Of a stretch of DNA of 64,000 nt, positions 35,955-49,581 are shown in pieces. The DNA lies in NCBI RefSeq assembly GCF_040183065.1, contig NC_091120.1:255501-319500 (forward strand), written 5' to 3'. The notes beneath the pieces are model-generated. The model was not told the origin of the DNA. It ran no database searches and worked only from the letters and a program-made list of their open reading frames with translations. A program made the translations under genes and the position numbers. How positions within the stretch are numbered: the stretch's first letter is position 1; every line of letters begins with the position of its first letter. Origin of the DNA: Periplaneta americana. Lineage: Eukaryota; Arthropoda; Insecta; Blattodea; Blattidae.

Positions 35955-36240
35955 TTTAAAATTCAGATGTTTTGTCTGCCCACATGGGAATTTTTGTCGT
36001 CACTAACTTGTGTGGTAGCTTGTCTGACTGTGAAACGAGCAGGCCTTGGTTCAAATTCCAGTTGAGACAAGTTACTTGGTTCAGGTTTTCTCCGGGGTCT
36101 TCCATCAACCCATTAAGGATAAGTGCTGGATAACTTCCGTTGCTGGATCCTGGACACATTTTGCTTGCATTGTCACCATTTCACTCTGACGCTAGATGAT
36201 CATCGCAGTTGATAAAGCATTGCAAAATAAACCGATTAAA
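35955..36240 (+). repeat. Diverged SINE copy
   Basis: GTGGTAGCTTGTCTGACTGTG, box B-like GGTTCAAATTCCAG, a worn TTACTTGGTTCAGGTTTTCT body and GCATTGCAAAATAAACCGAT tail match the 7.5-kb SINE with many changes. Confidence 0.7.
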
Positions 36241-36469
36241 CAAACAAATGCAAGAAGTCTGAAATAAATCCTGAGGAGACGCCATTTTTTTTTACCCAGG
36301 GATGTGAGGGCCCCTTCGAGGATTGATACCTATGCGGTTGCCCTGATCTATTTCTAGTTGAACTAAAATTTCTATTTTGTGGCACATGCCAAGTTGCAAG
36401 TCTATACATGTCCGTGTTGGCTCATAGCAGATGTTAAGAATGGCCAGAGTTGCTGCGTCAGTGAAGAAA

Positions 36470-37410
36470 TAGAGCCTGTCTAGCAAAGAACTGTGATTAA
36501 ATACCTGCAAAAGAAGGGAATGTCTCCATCTCAAGTTCACCAAGATATGACAAATACCTTGCAACAGTCTACTGTATCTTACGGTATAGTAAAAAAGGTG
36601 ATGTCGAATGTTTAAATGTGGGAGAACATCGTGTGATAATGAAATGATGGCAGACCTTCGAGAACTGTCAAAACGCCAGAAAACAGCAATACAGTTCATT
36701 ATTTAGTGCTGCATGATCAATGAGTCACCATCAAGGATATAGTAGAGGAAACAGGCTTCTTATACCACAGTGTGCACAATATTTTGGCAAACGAATTGGG
36801 CATGAAAAAAATAACTGCAAGGTGGGTGCCTTGAATGTTAACACTGATGCAGAAATGACAGAGAGCAGTGCTTTGCAAGCAGCATTTAATTTTAGAGCAA
36901 ACAGACAAAAAAAAAAGTTCTTGAAGCGACTAGAAGCATTTGAAACGTGTTTATGGAGAAGAATGGAATGTGTGAAGTAGACAGACAATAAGAAATGAAG
37001 CTGTGTTGGAAAGAGTGGGTGAAAAAAGAATGATGCTGAAACTGATCAGAAAGAGGAAAAGAAATTGGCTGGGTCACTGGCTGAGAAGAAACTGTCTACT
37101 GAGAGATGCAGTGGAAGGAATAGTGAACGGAGAAGAAGATATCAGATGATAGTCGACATTAAGATATATGGATCATATGAGGAGAAAAATTGCAGGATGT
37201 TGTGAAGGAGAAACGTGGCAAGTTGAGGCGAAAGGTTCTTTTCCACCAAGACAATGTTCCAAGTCACAAATCCTTAGTTGCAATGGCTGCAATTTCAACG
37301 GCAGGATTTGAATTGCTGAGCCAGCCATCCTATTCACCAGATCTGGTACCCAGTGACTTCAGGCTATTCACATCTGTGTGGGAAGAAATTTTCATCCAAT
37401 TATGAAGTCC
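36470..37410 (+). pseudogene. Mariner transposase relic, split by a LINE tail
   Basis: The + strand carries the mariner N-terminal helix-turn-helix (VIKYLQKKGMSPSQVHQDMT, then QQSTVSYGIVKKVM) and the linker FLYHSVHNILANELGMKKIT. After an interruption it carries the catalytic C-terminal part VLFHQDNVPSHKS and QPSYSPDLVPSDFRLF (the DN and SPDLAPSDYxLF motifs). Numerous stops mark it as old. It resembles Mos1/SETMAR-type mariners. The middle with the first catalytic Asp is replaced by LINE sequence. Confidence 0.75.
36845..37165 (+). mobile_element. LINE C-terminal fragment inside the mariner relic
   Basis: The + strand encodes LKRLEAFETCLWRRMECVK, then in other frames RRNWLGHWLRRNCLLRDAVE. This is the R(L/M)EAFExWxxRRM ... 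RxWxGHxLR end of RTE/CR1-type LINE proteins. It sits between the N- and C-terminal mariner blocks. No duplication could be read at its borders. Confidence 0.6.
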
Positions 37411-37689
37411 GTAAGTCAGTGGTTTGCAGAAGAAATTTCCATATATTAGAGCAAGAGGGCCCTATAACTCTCTTGATTTAGAAGTTTTTTTTTTTTTTCA
37501 GAAAAATTTCCTTTTTTGCATCGTAAATTTTACGTATAATCGGTGTTTTCCAACGCCGAGGGAAATCTGCCACTATTCTGTAACTTTTCTTGTTTTTGTT
37601 TCGTTATATGACGTGATACCGAGAAACTATTTTTTTTTTTTTAGTTTTAATATTTGATTATACAAATTTAAATATAAATAGGTTATATC

Positions 37690-38214
37690 CTAGATTATAT
37701 ATACTATGATCTAGGGTTATATTAAAGAAAATCGAATATCAGACACAACCGAGGAACTCTTTATCATTATGGATTTCAAATTGAAGTCGTCGTTAACAGA
37801 TGGCAGCTAGATTTTCAACGACGTGGCAGGATATTAGAACAACTGAATCTCGCAATTGCGTGGATACGTGACCATGACCACCAGGTGGCTCTAGTGATCA
37901 TGAAAATAAAGCAAGATGGGATGCAGGATGGACGGAAGCTGCTGCGGAAGAATGATTGAAGTGCGGGAATTCACAGCCGAATGGGTAAATGGGCAGCATT
38001 GGACGTGTGTGAAATTTGTACATATTCTTCTCGTTTTGTGAACCTTCTGTCGTTATGTCATTTACTTGTTCATTAGAATTTAAGGTTAGTTTGGAAAAAT
38101 GTCAGATTACTCGCGGTTAAGGTCGTAATAGTTACATAGACTGAATAATACTGTAAATATTGGATTTCAGGAATCAGTTGTTACGTAAGTGTTTAAACGT
38201 TTGAAACTTAGTGT
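37690..38214. other. Spacer with a small palindrome at 37688-37717
   Basis: CCTAGATTATATATACTATGA followed by TCTAGG is close to its own reverse complement. No gene was seen. Confidence 0.4.
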
Positions 38215-38220
38215 ATACAT

Positions 38221-38753
38221 ATTTCATATTCGCAAAAAGAGAGCAAGCAGTTGGGGTTAGCTATATAAGAATAAAAAGTAACGGCTCATTATCCAATCAC
38301 CACTGCTGTTATATTGTGAAAATTTTGGAACACGGATTGCACCTACCAAATTATGTCTTAAAATACTAGAAAGAGCAGATTTGTCTGCGTTTGTCGAATG
38401 CGCATCATTATATTTACGAAAAGGCACTTTTCGGTGCCAATAATTTATTTTGTGTGCACAAGGTTGGAATTTTGAAGTAAGAGGGAAAGGGTGCAATCCT
38501 TGTTCTGGAGTTTATCCCCCGTTATTCTCTTTCACAATATAACAGGAGTGGTGATTGGATAATGAGCCGTTACTTTTTATTCTTATATAGCTAACCCCAA
38601 CTGCTTGCTCTCTTTTTGCGAATATGAAATATGGGATAAACTCCAGAACATGGATTGCACCCTTTCCCTCTTACTTCAAAATTCCAACCTTGTGCACACA
38701 AAATAAATTATTGGCACTGAAAAGTACCTTTTCGTAAATATAATGATGCGCAT
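38221..38753. repeat. Interlocked inverted repeat, order A-B-A'-B'
   Basis: Segment A (38221-38319) is reverse-complemented as A' at 38531-38630. Segment B (38398-38518) is reverse-complemented as B' at 38633-38753. Because A' precedes B', this is not a simple palindrome. Reading the left half in reverse gives B', spacer, A', as if both halves came from a tandem array with unit A'-B'-spacer that was inverted at one junction. A diverged piece with the same internal order is at 22080-22290. Confidence 0.85.
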
Positions 38754-38759
38754 TTTCCG

Positions 38760-39991
38760 AGAGAGAGCAATAGTAGTAGGGGAACCAGTGGACTCAAATT
38801 TAGTCAGACTGCTCAGTACACCCTCATCTGCTTGCCTTCTGGGGAGGAGTAAGACTGCCTCCTCGTATCTGAGGTGGAGTTCCACTAAGTCACATCTCTT
38901 CCCTCTGGCACTCGCTTTGCTACCAGAAGCCTGATCTACAGGTCTTCAAGCCGTGCAGGCAATTACAGCTTCCTGCTCCTTTCTTTGGCCATGCTTCTTT
39001 AACTTGCTTTTCTCCTGCCAGTAAATGGACTACAGATGGCGCCCTCTGTCATTGTATGAGGAGTGTGATCCTTGTTCAGAACCATTTATGGTACAGGTTT
39101 ATCTTTGGCACACATTGAACTCCCAGGGAAATGTGTCCACAACCACAGATCCCCCTATGTAGGTGTAAGAATAAGTACTCTCGTATCCCAGGGCACACTT
39201 GAGGTATTAGGGACAGCCCAGCACCAAAGTGACTAGTTTAGCAATCTCAGGTCAGGGGATGCGCATTGTGTGATGGGGATCACTTTGACAGTGGAGGGGG
39301 GGAAATACCTACATATTTCGTACCGGAATTGTATAGGGTGCAGTTACTGCTGAAAGCTGTGGAATGTCCTCTAGCCTTAAAATCAGCTTTCTCTTACAAG
39401 ATATGAAGTAGTTGGTGAGGTACAATGCATTAGTATTACAAATGAAACTAAGATAATGTAATAACAGTAAATTCTGATAATGTATTGCTTAGTCAACTTT
39501 ATCCATCACAGTTTTAAAGTTGGGCCAGTGTCTTGTTCCTCAGTGTGCAGGCCAGCTCTTTCTGCTTGCGCCTGGGTGTCCGGACATCAGTTTAACGTAA
39601 ATTGTGTGTTCTAAAATTTCACTGACTGTTGCGCATATCTTTGAAATTATTCAGAATTCTGAAGTGTTCGTATTTCAGAATCAGTTTCACGGCAATAGGC
39701 TAGGCTGTACCTGTAGACTTACAGCATTAAGTTGCTTCATATCTACATCTAGGATAGCCTGTACCTGTAGATTTTTATAATTAAAGATGGACTTTTGTTG
39801 ATAGGGTTGCTTGTTATCTTACCTTTTTGGTGTAACACACAACACTTACCTAATTTTAGTTAAAGTAGGTAAAATTGTTTGTATTTTTCTTATGTGTCAC
39901 AGTTTCTTTTCTAGACTTGATAACAGCGTTCTGATAAGGAAGAAAGGATGTGGAATTTTTTAAGGTCACCAATTACATTTTGTTGAGAACC
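38760..39991. other. Spacer and likely promoter region of the F-box gene
   Basis: No transposon or coding motif was recognised. The region just upstream of 39992 should hold the F-box gene's 5' UTR and promoter, but no clear TATA or initiator could be assigned. Confidence 0.35.
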
Positions 39992-40037
39992 ATGGGGAAC
40001 GCAGGCATGGAGAATGACACTGAACTGTCGGACAGTG
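39992..40037 (+). CDS. F-box/WD gene, exon 1
   Basis: The start context is AACCATGGGG, a good Kozak match with G at +4. It encodes MGNAGMENDTELSDS and ends at donor GTAAGA in phase 1. The choice rests on phase closure and the acidic lead-in. Confidence 0.7.
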
Positions 40038-43000
40038 GTAAGAAAATAAAAAAGTTTTATAAAAAATTACATTTTCATTAGAATACTGCGCTGCCTTGCA
40101 CACACTTGACACGATGTTTGTAAATTTGTATCGCAGCTATGTAAACAGACCAAAAACACTTTGGATCATCGTTTTGGGATCAGTTTCTAGCCCATACATA
40201 TAACACATTCAGACTTGGCAATTCACGCATGTAATACATTGACTATCACCACATTGCCCTTTCTGTAAATTGGATATCAACTTATCAATAAATTAGTGAT
40301 TTAACTGCTTTTAATTGTTTTAATTGGGGCTGTTTTCCTTGTTGCTTGTTTGCCAGCAAATTAGCCATTTCATCTCCCTTCAGTCCTATATGTGATGGGA
40401 TCGACTGTAAAACAACTTCTTTGTCTAATATTTCTGTATGGATACATTCCGAAGGGTTTATTGAATGTTTTTGCTTCTGTAAAGTCATGCAGTACTGTGT
40501 CTTTATCAAATTTCTGTCATCTGCTTAATAAATCTTCTAGAGCTATTTGAACTGCTTTAACTTGCCCATCAGAGGCTGTAGAATTTTAGCATACTGGTTT
40601 ATAGTGGACAAACTCTGGACTTCGAAGTTTTTATATAACAATCAGAATTTAAAACTGCTGCAGCTCTTATTGAATTCCTGAAGGAAGGTGAATGTAAAGG
40701 TGCCCATACACGTATGAGTCTGGCTCTGCTTGGGTTGCAATGAGCCAGACTCGTCTGTGTGTAGGGCGCCATGGGCCAGAGTCCGGCTGGCCCACCAGGG
40801 CCTTCCTTGTGGCTCGACGCAGCACCAGCTCACTATTGGCTCATACATGCGTCCACACGTGATGTGAGTACATTCAAAAGAAAGAGCTATGACATGGGGC
40901 AACTTAACCCGGACTGTACATAAGTGAAGCAATATTCATAGACATCGTAATAAAACTGTCATGATAAGTTTCCCCTTGAAAGTCGATATTTTTTTTTCTA
41001 TTTTTCTCTCTCTTTTCTCCTCCCACTCCCCTCTCCCCTCTCCCTCCTCCCCCTCTCTTTTTTGTTGATTCTGTACGTACTTTTTTTCTTTCTACTAGTT
41101 TCATTTTTTTTTCCTATTAGTTTCAACCTGGCCTGTTATTATTCGGTTGAGAAGCTTTTTTCATCTAGTCTGCTGTCAAAAAATCTGAAAGTTAGAATTT
41201 ATAAAACATTTATATTACTGGTTGTTCTGTATGGTTGTGAAGCTTGGACTCTCACTTTGAGAGAGGAACAGAGATTAAGGTTGTTTGAGAATAAGGTTCT
41301 TAGGAAAATATTTGGGGCTAAGAGGGATGAAGTTACAGGAGAATGGAGAAAGTTACACAACACAGAGCTGCACGCATTGTATTCTTCGCCTGACATAATT
41401 AGGAACATTAAATCCAGACGCTTGAGATGGGCAGGGCATGTAGCACGTATGGGCGAATCCAGAAATGCATATAGAGTGTTAGTTGGGAGGCTGGCGGGAA
41501 AAAGACCTTTAGGGAGGCCGAGACGTAGATGGGAAGATAATATTAAAATGGATTTGAGGGAGGTGGGATATGATGGTAGAGACTGGATTTATCTTGCTCA
41601 GGATAGGGACCAATGGCGGGCTTATGTGAGGGCGGCAATGAACCTCCGGGTTCCTTAAAAGCCAATAAGTAAGTAAGTAAGTTTCAACCTGAGGTATCCT
41701 TCAATAATAAAATATTTACAAAAGCGTTCTAGTAAACCCTTCAAAGCAATTTAGGTTGGTAAAAAGAACAAAACAGACCTCTTAAATCAGTATTGTTTAA
41801 AAATGTTTCTTTTTTATGTTATAAACACATTTTCTCTTTCAGATCTATTTTAGGACATAAGGCTCAGGTTTAAAACTCCTTTTTACTCAATGTTGAGATG
41901 CTGTAGAAATGTATGTCTTGACAAGAAAAAAGTATATCTAATCTGTTGCAAAGCATAATGTTCAGTGAGTATTCTAAAAAAATCCTTCAATACTGAAATG
42001 TATAGAAGACCGTTCTAGTAAACCCTTCACAGGGATTTAGTTTGATAAAAAACATACAATTCTTTTACAGAACAGACTTCTGAAATCACTTTGTTTAAGC
42101 ATTTTGTTATGTTGTAAGTACAATTCCTCTTTTAGTTGTATTTCAGGGCATAAGGGTTAAGTTTTACACCAGTACTATTCCTGTTCTGTTCCGTGTATAT
42201 TGATGCATTCTTAAAATATTATTTGTGTGAAATTCCTGTATACTCCCAATGAATCACAGAAATGTAATGCCTGTTATATACTGTGGACTTACGAAGTTGT
42301 CCTGTGTTTGTTAGTGGATGATGGAGGTGCCAGGCTGGAGGGAGATGGGTTTTCCCTGCTGCCAGTTGAGCTCCACGAGTACATATGTAGCTTCCTTGAT
42401 GGGCACACTCTTGGAATAGCGTCTTGTGTCAGCAAAAGCTGGAATAGGTATGCAGAGGTTTTATTGAATTGTTTTGTTTTTATTTCTTAGCATGTTGCAA
42501 TATATGCTTACGAAACGTATTATTGTGACCTTCCTTCTTCAGTTATTTATATTGTTGGTTAATTAAAACTGTAGTAACAATTTTGTGGTTTAATTCTTAT
42601 ATAACTACAAGAATGTATTTTGTGTTGCATAAAACTGAAATATCTCGCAGACTTATCCTCGTACAAAATGGACAATGGCAGTTGCTGTTCATGTGCCAGT
42701 GAACTGTAGCCCACTGATTATTTTCTTAAATAGAAAAATATTTCTTTTTCTCGTTCGTAGTGTGCCATTTTACTTTTTTTCGTTTAGTCTACTGAAGCAT
42801 AAGAAATGGTGTTTGCTGCTCTGATTAGTTGTATGCATACTCATGTTAGTTACTGAAGTAGTGTAAGTGTGAAGTGCATTGTGGGTCATCACTGCGTACA
42901 CTGCATTGTAAGCTTAACTGTTCAAGTGTGAGGAATATATTCTGTTATTATTTATCCAAGTGTTTGTTGTTCTGAACTATAATGGCTGCAATTCTCCATT

Positions 43001-45797
43001 TTTTAGTATTGCATATAAAGGTCAGTTAACGTTTTTATTTGTTTCTTGTGCATCAGCTTCCAACTATGACATCGAGTGAAGGCAGTTCTATATAACAACA
43101 GGTCTAATACATCTTCAAATGTGACATTCCCATTACTAAACCGTGAATACTTGTGCACTAGCACTTAAAATTGCTTAAATATGTACCAAAAATAAAAATA
43201 TATATATTCGGTAAAGATAATACCTATATCATTAATACTACAGATTTATTTACTGTAATATTTATTCTAAATAAATGAAGGTACTTATTTTTAATTAAAT
43301 GCTTACACATTTTATGGAAATGTATTTAGTTTGATGCATTTTCTTTACTTTTTAGTCAAAATAATCGGTCTGTTATTGTTGTGGCAATAAAAACCAACAA
43401 CTTGTCCAAGTTCTGTACAGTGATACTTCTCTTGTCTCTCAGAATTAATTCAAACATCGAGAGTGATCTCTTGTTGTCACATAAAGTGATCGGTGCATAC
43501 TTAAATGCAGGAATTTACAGCTGAGGATGTTAGCAATTTCAGACATATGTTTATAGCCCAGATTATTGCCCAACACACACTGATTAAATCTGGCAGTCAT
43601 TTCTTTACCTTGTGGTCTCACTTTCACTTCGTACACAATTGCGATGCTGCTCCATTATGAAGATATCAGCACCACATATGGCAGCTCATTCCACAAAGTA
43701 CGGTATAATAAACTATAATTAAATTTGTACAAATTATGGGGATTATACTCCACAAAACTATGGTGTACAGTTGTACTTTATTACTCCATATTTACAAATT
43801 ACAAGTGGAGTTACTACTGTTCTGTTCCACAAAAGTATTAGCATTGTATTGGTTCTTATATCTATACTTGTAGAGCTTTCTCTACCAGTCAAAATAAACG
43901 AATATTGGTAATACAAAAGCATCTTCAAATAATTTTATTAGTGTTATATCGACATATAATTTATGAAATATGTGATCTACTGTAGTGGCAGTGAAAGTGA
44001 TGGGGTGATAATGAAAATCATAGAGTTTATAAAGAAGTAATAAATTTACAATCTAAAACAGAATTTGTGTATAATGAACGTTTTAGTGTTATAGAGGCGA
44101 AAGAACAGAGGATTGTTGCTAGCACAGTCTGGTAACTAAAATTGGCACTAGTACAATTTATATGGAACCAAAACATAGGATTACCTTGAAAAAATTTTTC
44201 TCGCGTTATATTATCAAAAATACACTATAAACCAGCGCTGGTTACAATGAGGAAGCCAGAAACCCTCGCCCATAACCTTTTCACTTACACTGCCTTATAA
44301 AAAATACACGGTAGCCACTGTGCATTGGTGATGGATTTCAGGCATCCGGCAAGAGCTGCAAGTTCAAGCCTTATACAATTCATCACTCAGCTGTACTTAC
44401 TTCCTGTGTATTCGTCTCAGCCTGAGAAGGTGCAGTGGGGAGTTAAGGGGAAATCTGCAGTGCCTCAATTGAGTTAATAGTGCCCAGGCCTGTTATAAAT
44501 TATCAGAATTGCAAAGCAATATGATAACGGAGTTCAGAAAAATATTTTAGTAACATTAATTTTTCCCATAGTTCCATAAATAAGATATTAGAAATAAGGG
44601 AGATGAACATAGCTTTATTATATATATGTTATCACATTGTGACATCACTTGTACATATTTACTAGTAATGTATGCTGTTACACATACCGTAATTTTGTGG
44701 AATAGAAAGATACGACTTCAACTTTACAGTAGTTTTCAGTTGCAGTTTGTAATGTGCTACACCATACTCTTGTGGGATAAGGCCCAGCATTACCTGTTCT
44801 GTTCTTCTGGATGGTAACGCCTTTATTCACGCCAAAAGCTTGAAATAAATTTCTTTATATAAGTTGTTGTTGGATCAGTGTGATTGTAGATCTCTTCTAA
44901 TAAATGTTCATCATATTCTTTGCTTGTATTCTGAGGCCAAATAATAAATAAGGATTACTGACTAGAAGTTCTCACTCACTGAAGGATGGCCATTTTTCAT
45001 GTTTCGTCCATTTTGGTGGGGAAGCAAATCATCGCATCACCCAGGGTTGTCAATGCCTATTTTACCTATATTTAACTCCCTATGCCTTCTGGCTTTTTCT
45101 AAAACAAAAATTTCCCTTGAAAGGGAAGGGATTGCAGATGAAGTGTTTGCTGGGAAGAGCAGCTGTCCTAGGTATGCTACTTGTACTGAACCAGTTCATG
45201 TCTTACCTACACGATCTCATTGTAATTCAGTTTGTGAAGTTCTCAAAATCCTACTTTTTATTTCTTCAGGGCAATTTCTTCGTTTCAAGGACTGTGGCAG
45301 AAAAAATGTTTGGAACTTGGTACTGGACCTCTTGGAAAGGAAACTGACTGGAAGGAACTTTATGCCAAGTACTGGCCACTTGTTTGCAGCATTAAGGAAG
45401 GAACTGCTTTTCAACACAAACGTGTAAACACTAGTCACTTCTTGAGAGGCCCTTCCTACACCGCTGTGGCTTACTGCTATGGCTATGTCTTGGCTGGTAA
45501 GTATCATGTCAACAATATTATCATTTATACTTATTCACATGATGAAATAATTTACTATGCATCTAAATAAGAATATGCACTACAGTTTTCTAGATCGTAC
45601 ACAAAGGCAGTCTTTATAGTGGCAAAGGATGCATTAAACATACCCTGGCTGTGTTTGTAGACTTCGGAGATATAAGGCTGGGTGCTGATATGCACAGTAG
45701 TTCGATTGCATGCATTGACATGCAACTAAAGGGTTTGTGTTATGACTGAAACTGTTCAGTCATGCAACCATGTGATTTCGTGTTGCATTATTCAGGC

Positions 45798-45878
<81 letters not shown>

Positions 45879-48800
45879 TTTTATTTTCGCTGGCAGAGTT
45901 AAGGCCATAAGGCCTTCTCTTCCACTCAACCAGCCTTAATCAATACAATACATAAATTTAAATTACAAATATTTACACTACACTTAAAAGGTTCTCCAGC
46001 AATATTCTTCACTACATATTTATTTAAATTTAGATAAATCTATAAGGTAAAGTAGTAACTTAATTTATGAGCTAATTTAATTTAATGAATTATAATTAAT
46101 TTAATATTTGAAATAGCTAGTAAAATGATGAAAATTAATTTAATATACGCTTACTAGGACTATGTTACAGGGAGAATATATATATATTTCTATTTCTATA
46201 ATGAGAATATTAATGTAATTGCCATTAGAGGTTTTGTGGTCATCACGGGAATGTGTCCTCTTCATTGCGACGAAGATTGTGCAAACTTTGCCTAAAAATG
46301 TGAAATATTTACATTTTGACTTTTGATCACTAAATAGCAGAAATATTTCTCAAGTCACCTTCTGAAAAGGAGTAACAAAGGAAATTACAAACTGGAATGG
46401 TTGTCTGGGCCAGGAGATGAGAACTGTTTATCGAAGTAATTTTTCGATGTTATTTGTTTTGGTAAAATAATTCCAGTTGTATATAATTATAGACAACAGT
46501 TTTATTGGCCAGATATTATGTAATGTAGTGCGATGATGTCTGTAACTTAAGTTCTGTGGAAATTGAGTTTGCACCTAATCGATGTTTTTGATTGTCCTGT
46601 TGAAGCGGAAGGCACCGTGTTTGGAATCTGGAGAATTAAGGACAACAAGGCCGTGGCGATAGCGTTCATGGACCGCAAGGTGTCCTGTCTCTGTGTCACT
46701 CCAGACGCACAGATGCTCGCAGTCGGCTGCCACCGAGGCCTCATCAAAACATGGACGCTTACTGTGGGATCTCACAGCTTCACCAAGAGATCTTTCAAGG
46801 AGTACCAAGGTCACACAAACAACATACTCTGCATTCATATGAGCACGGAGGCGGATCTCTTGGCCAGTGGTGCGCATGACGGAACTGCCAAAGTGTGGTG
46901 CCTTAGTTCTGGCCAGCTTCTCAAGTCTCTGTTGGCCACTTCGTATGTTGGCCAGGTTACGATTTATCCCTGTGTAGGAAGTGTTAATTCTGCAACTTCG
47001 TTTGAGGAGAAACATTCCTTGCTCGTGATGGACGATGTGGACATCTGTATATATTCGTGGTCAAGAAACGCGAAAGATGATAGTCAGTATGGAGACATAG
47101 ATTCGATGGAAGACGACGTTGTAGTGTTCTATAAACAAGACATTGGCGCACGCAGATCCCGATATCACGTGCACGATGGGAAATTTTATTATGTTCAAGG
47201 AACAGCAATTTCAGTGTACTGTTTGAGGAAGAAAGTAGAGCTGAATCAGATACAACTTGGGTTTGTTAACGGTGATCTCCTGGCAGTGGGCGACAATTAT
47301 GCTATGGTGACGATATGGGATTCCATGGCAGGAGAACTGGTGTTCTCAGTTGTGAATTTGGGAAGAAGAAAATTGTTTGGGCGCTTCGTTGTACCTGGGT
47401 AAGCATTGTTCTGAATTGAATATAAAGATTTTGTGCCATGTCTGATTGCTAGAAATAGTGTTATTGCAGTGGAGGAAACATAATAATGTTGCCTCAGGAT
47501 ATCATGAGTCATGACTGCTTTGAGTTTCTTGGTTACCCTGTAGTGCTTGAGTTCACGCAATATGATATATATTGAAATCCAGATGAGAAAAATATTCAGG
47601 TAAACAAACATTTGATGCAAAATGAATTATGCCACTGTGACGTTACATGATTCGTCATCTTATTGCGGTATGGGAACTCTCCACGTGCATTCGGTACAGT
47701 CCGTTAATATGGAAATTAGTTTCAGTTACTATGAAGACAGGCATTGAATTATGTAATGCATTTTTATAATAACTTGTTGATGATTAGTTCGATTTTTGCA
47801 GATAACGATGTGGAGGTAAATAAACATTTGATAATTTAAGTGGTGATGAAGATATAGTCCTAAGTCACACAGACAAAATTTAACACGAGAGCATATTAAA
47901 GGTTTACAGTCCAATGCTATTACTTGTGGTATCTTAATTTCTTTGGCGTATACTTAATATAATTTATTCAGTAATTTTTATAATATTTTACTAGTAGTTT
48001 TTTCATATGTGTAAGAAATAAACTCTCACATAAAACCATTTTTGTTAAAAGTGTGGTTTTGGACTATCTCATTCCACCATCCTACACAGTCGTCTTCATG
48101 CAGGGTCCACCACGCTGTTTATGTTCAGTATAATATTAATAATGTTTATATGCTTAGGCACGCACAGAAGAGAGAACTTTGTAGGGTTACGAAAAAGGGA
48201 GACAGCGAGCTTCGGCACTACATGCGAAATGTTATAGATTAGATTAGGTAGCGACACAACAGTATGGGCTAAGGGAATCCTGCCTACTTTAAACAATGGA
48301 TTGTGGTAACCTATATCTGCGTTCTAAACATACCTCGAATTTTAACTTACTCCACTTCTGTCTACAATGAAATTCTCATAAGAAACTGCAAACTAATTTC
48401 TAGCGTGTACATCATCACTTATCACCACTAGCCAATAGGAGTATACGCATGACGTACAATGGTGTGAGAGGTGGCAAAACTCCATTCTTTTGTTTATCTA
48501 GAATTGAGAATAGATATTTCACTTTGTGGTGTCAGCTCTCTTATGACCTTGTTGCTGTGAAGTGTTTGTTGTTTCTCTGAATCCGTAGAGATAAGAAGTC
48601 GGGAGATCTAAGCATAATCGTAAGTTTACTTCCACCTGTCTTATCATATCTTACACTACGATTGTTTACATGTGTCACTCAACCCGACACTTGCTCCCAA
48701 CAAGGGACTACCGTCACAAAGTGATGCACTCTGGTTGCTGTTGACTTAGTTCTGGCACTCCCACCTTCAAAATAGCTGCTCCCTCCAGTGATGTGCTTGT

Positions 48801-49530
48801 TTCAACGTTGCTAGTGCAGCTGTGCTGGTTTATTTTGAACAAGATCAGACTGATATTATCATGTAATGAAAGCCAACAAATTCTTGTTGAGAAATTGTTC
48901 CTTGAACAAGATCAGACTGATATTGTCATGTAATGGAAGCCAACAAATTCTTGTTGAGAAGATGTTCCTTGGACAAGATCAGACTGATATTGTCATGTAA
49001 TGGAAGCCAACAAATTCTTGTTGAGAAGATGTTCCTTGGACAAGATCAGACTGATATTGTCATGTAATGGAAGCCAACAAATTCTTGTTGAGAAATTGTT
49101 CCTTGAACAAGATCAGACTGATATTGTCATGTAATGGAAGCCAACAAATTCTTGTTGAGAAGATGTTCCTTGGACAAGATCAGACTGATATTGTCATGTA
49201 ATGGAAACCAACAAATTCTTGTTGAGAAATTGTTCCTTAAACAAGATCAGACTGATATTGTTATGTAATGGAAGCCAGTTCTTGTCGAGAAGATGTTCCT
49301 AGTGAATTTTTGGTATAGATTGCTTCTTATTAATGTGGTGAACTGTACAGTTCCCAAATAGTCTAAAAATACTTCCATTGAGACTTAATTTTTCGACCTG
49401 CGGTGGCTGCATTTATTGCATTGTAAAACTGAGGGAGATCCCATTAGTTAATTTCGTTACTTCGACATGTGGGCGTGAAGCCAGCAGCCGGCTGGTCGGT
49501 CTAGGCCCTTCACGGGCTGTAGCGCCACGG

Positions 49531-49581
<51 letters not shown>

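Noticed and set aside
36292-36699. 135-codon minus-strand frame
   Set aside because: The + strand of the same stretch encodes the mariner helix-turn-helix region, so this is antisense.
40904-41104. Gly/Arg/Glu-rich minus-strand frame
   Set aside because: It is produced by a polypyrimidine tract.
46575-47015. 146-codon minus-strand frame
   Set aside because: It is a shadow of F-box/WD exon 4 on the other strand.
48838-49302. CRISPR-like array
   Set aside because: Units are contiguous 67-bp tandem repeats without unique spacers, in an insect intron.
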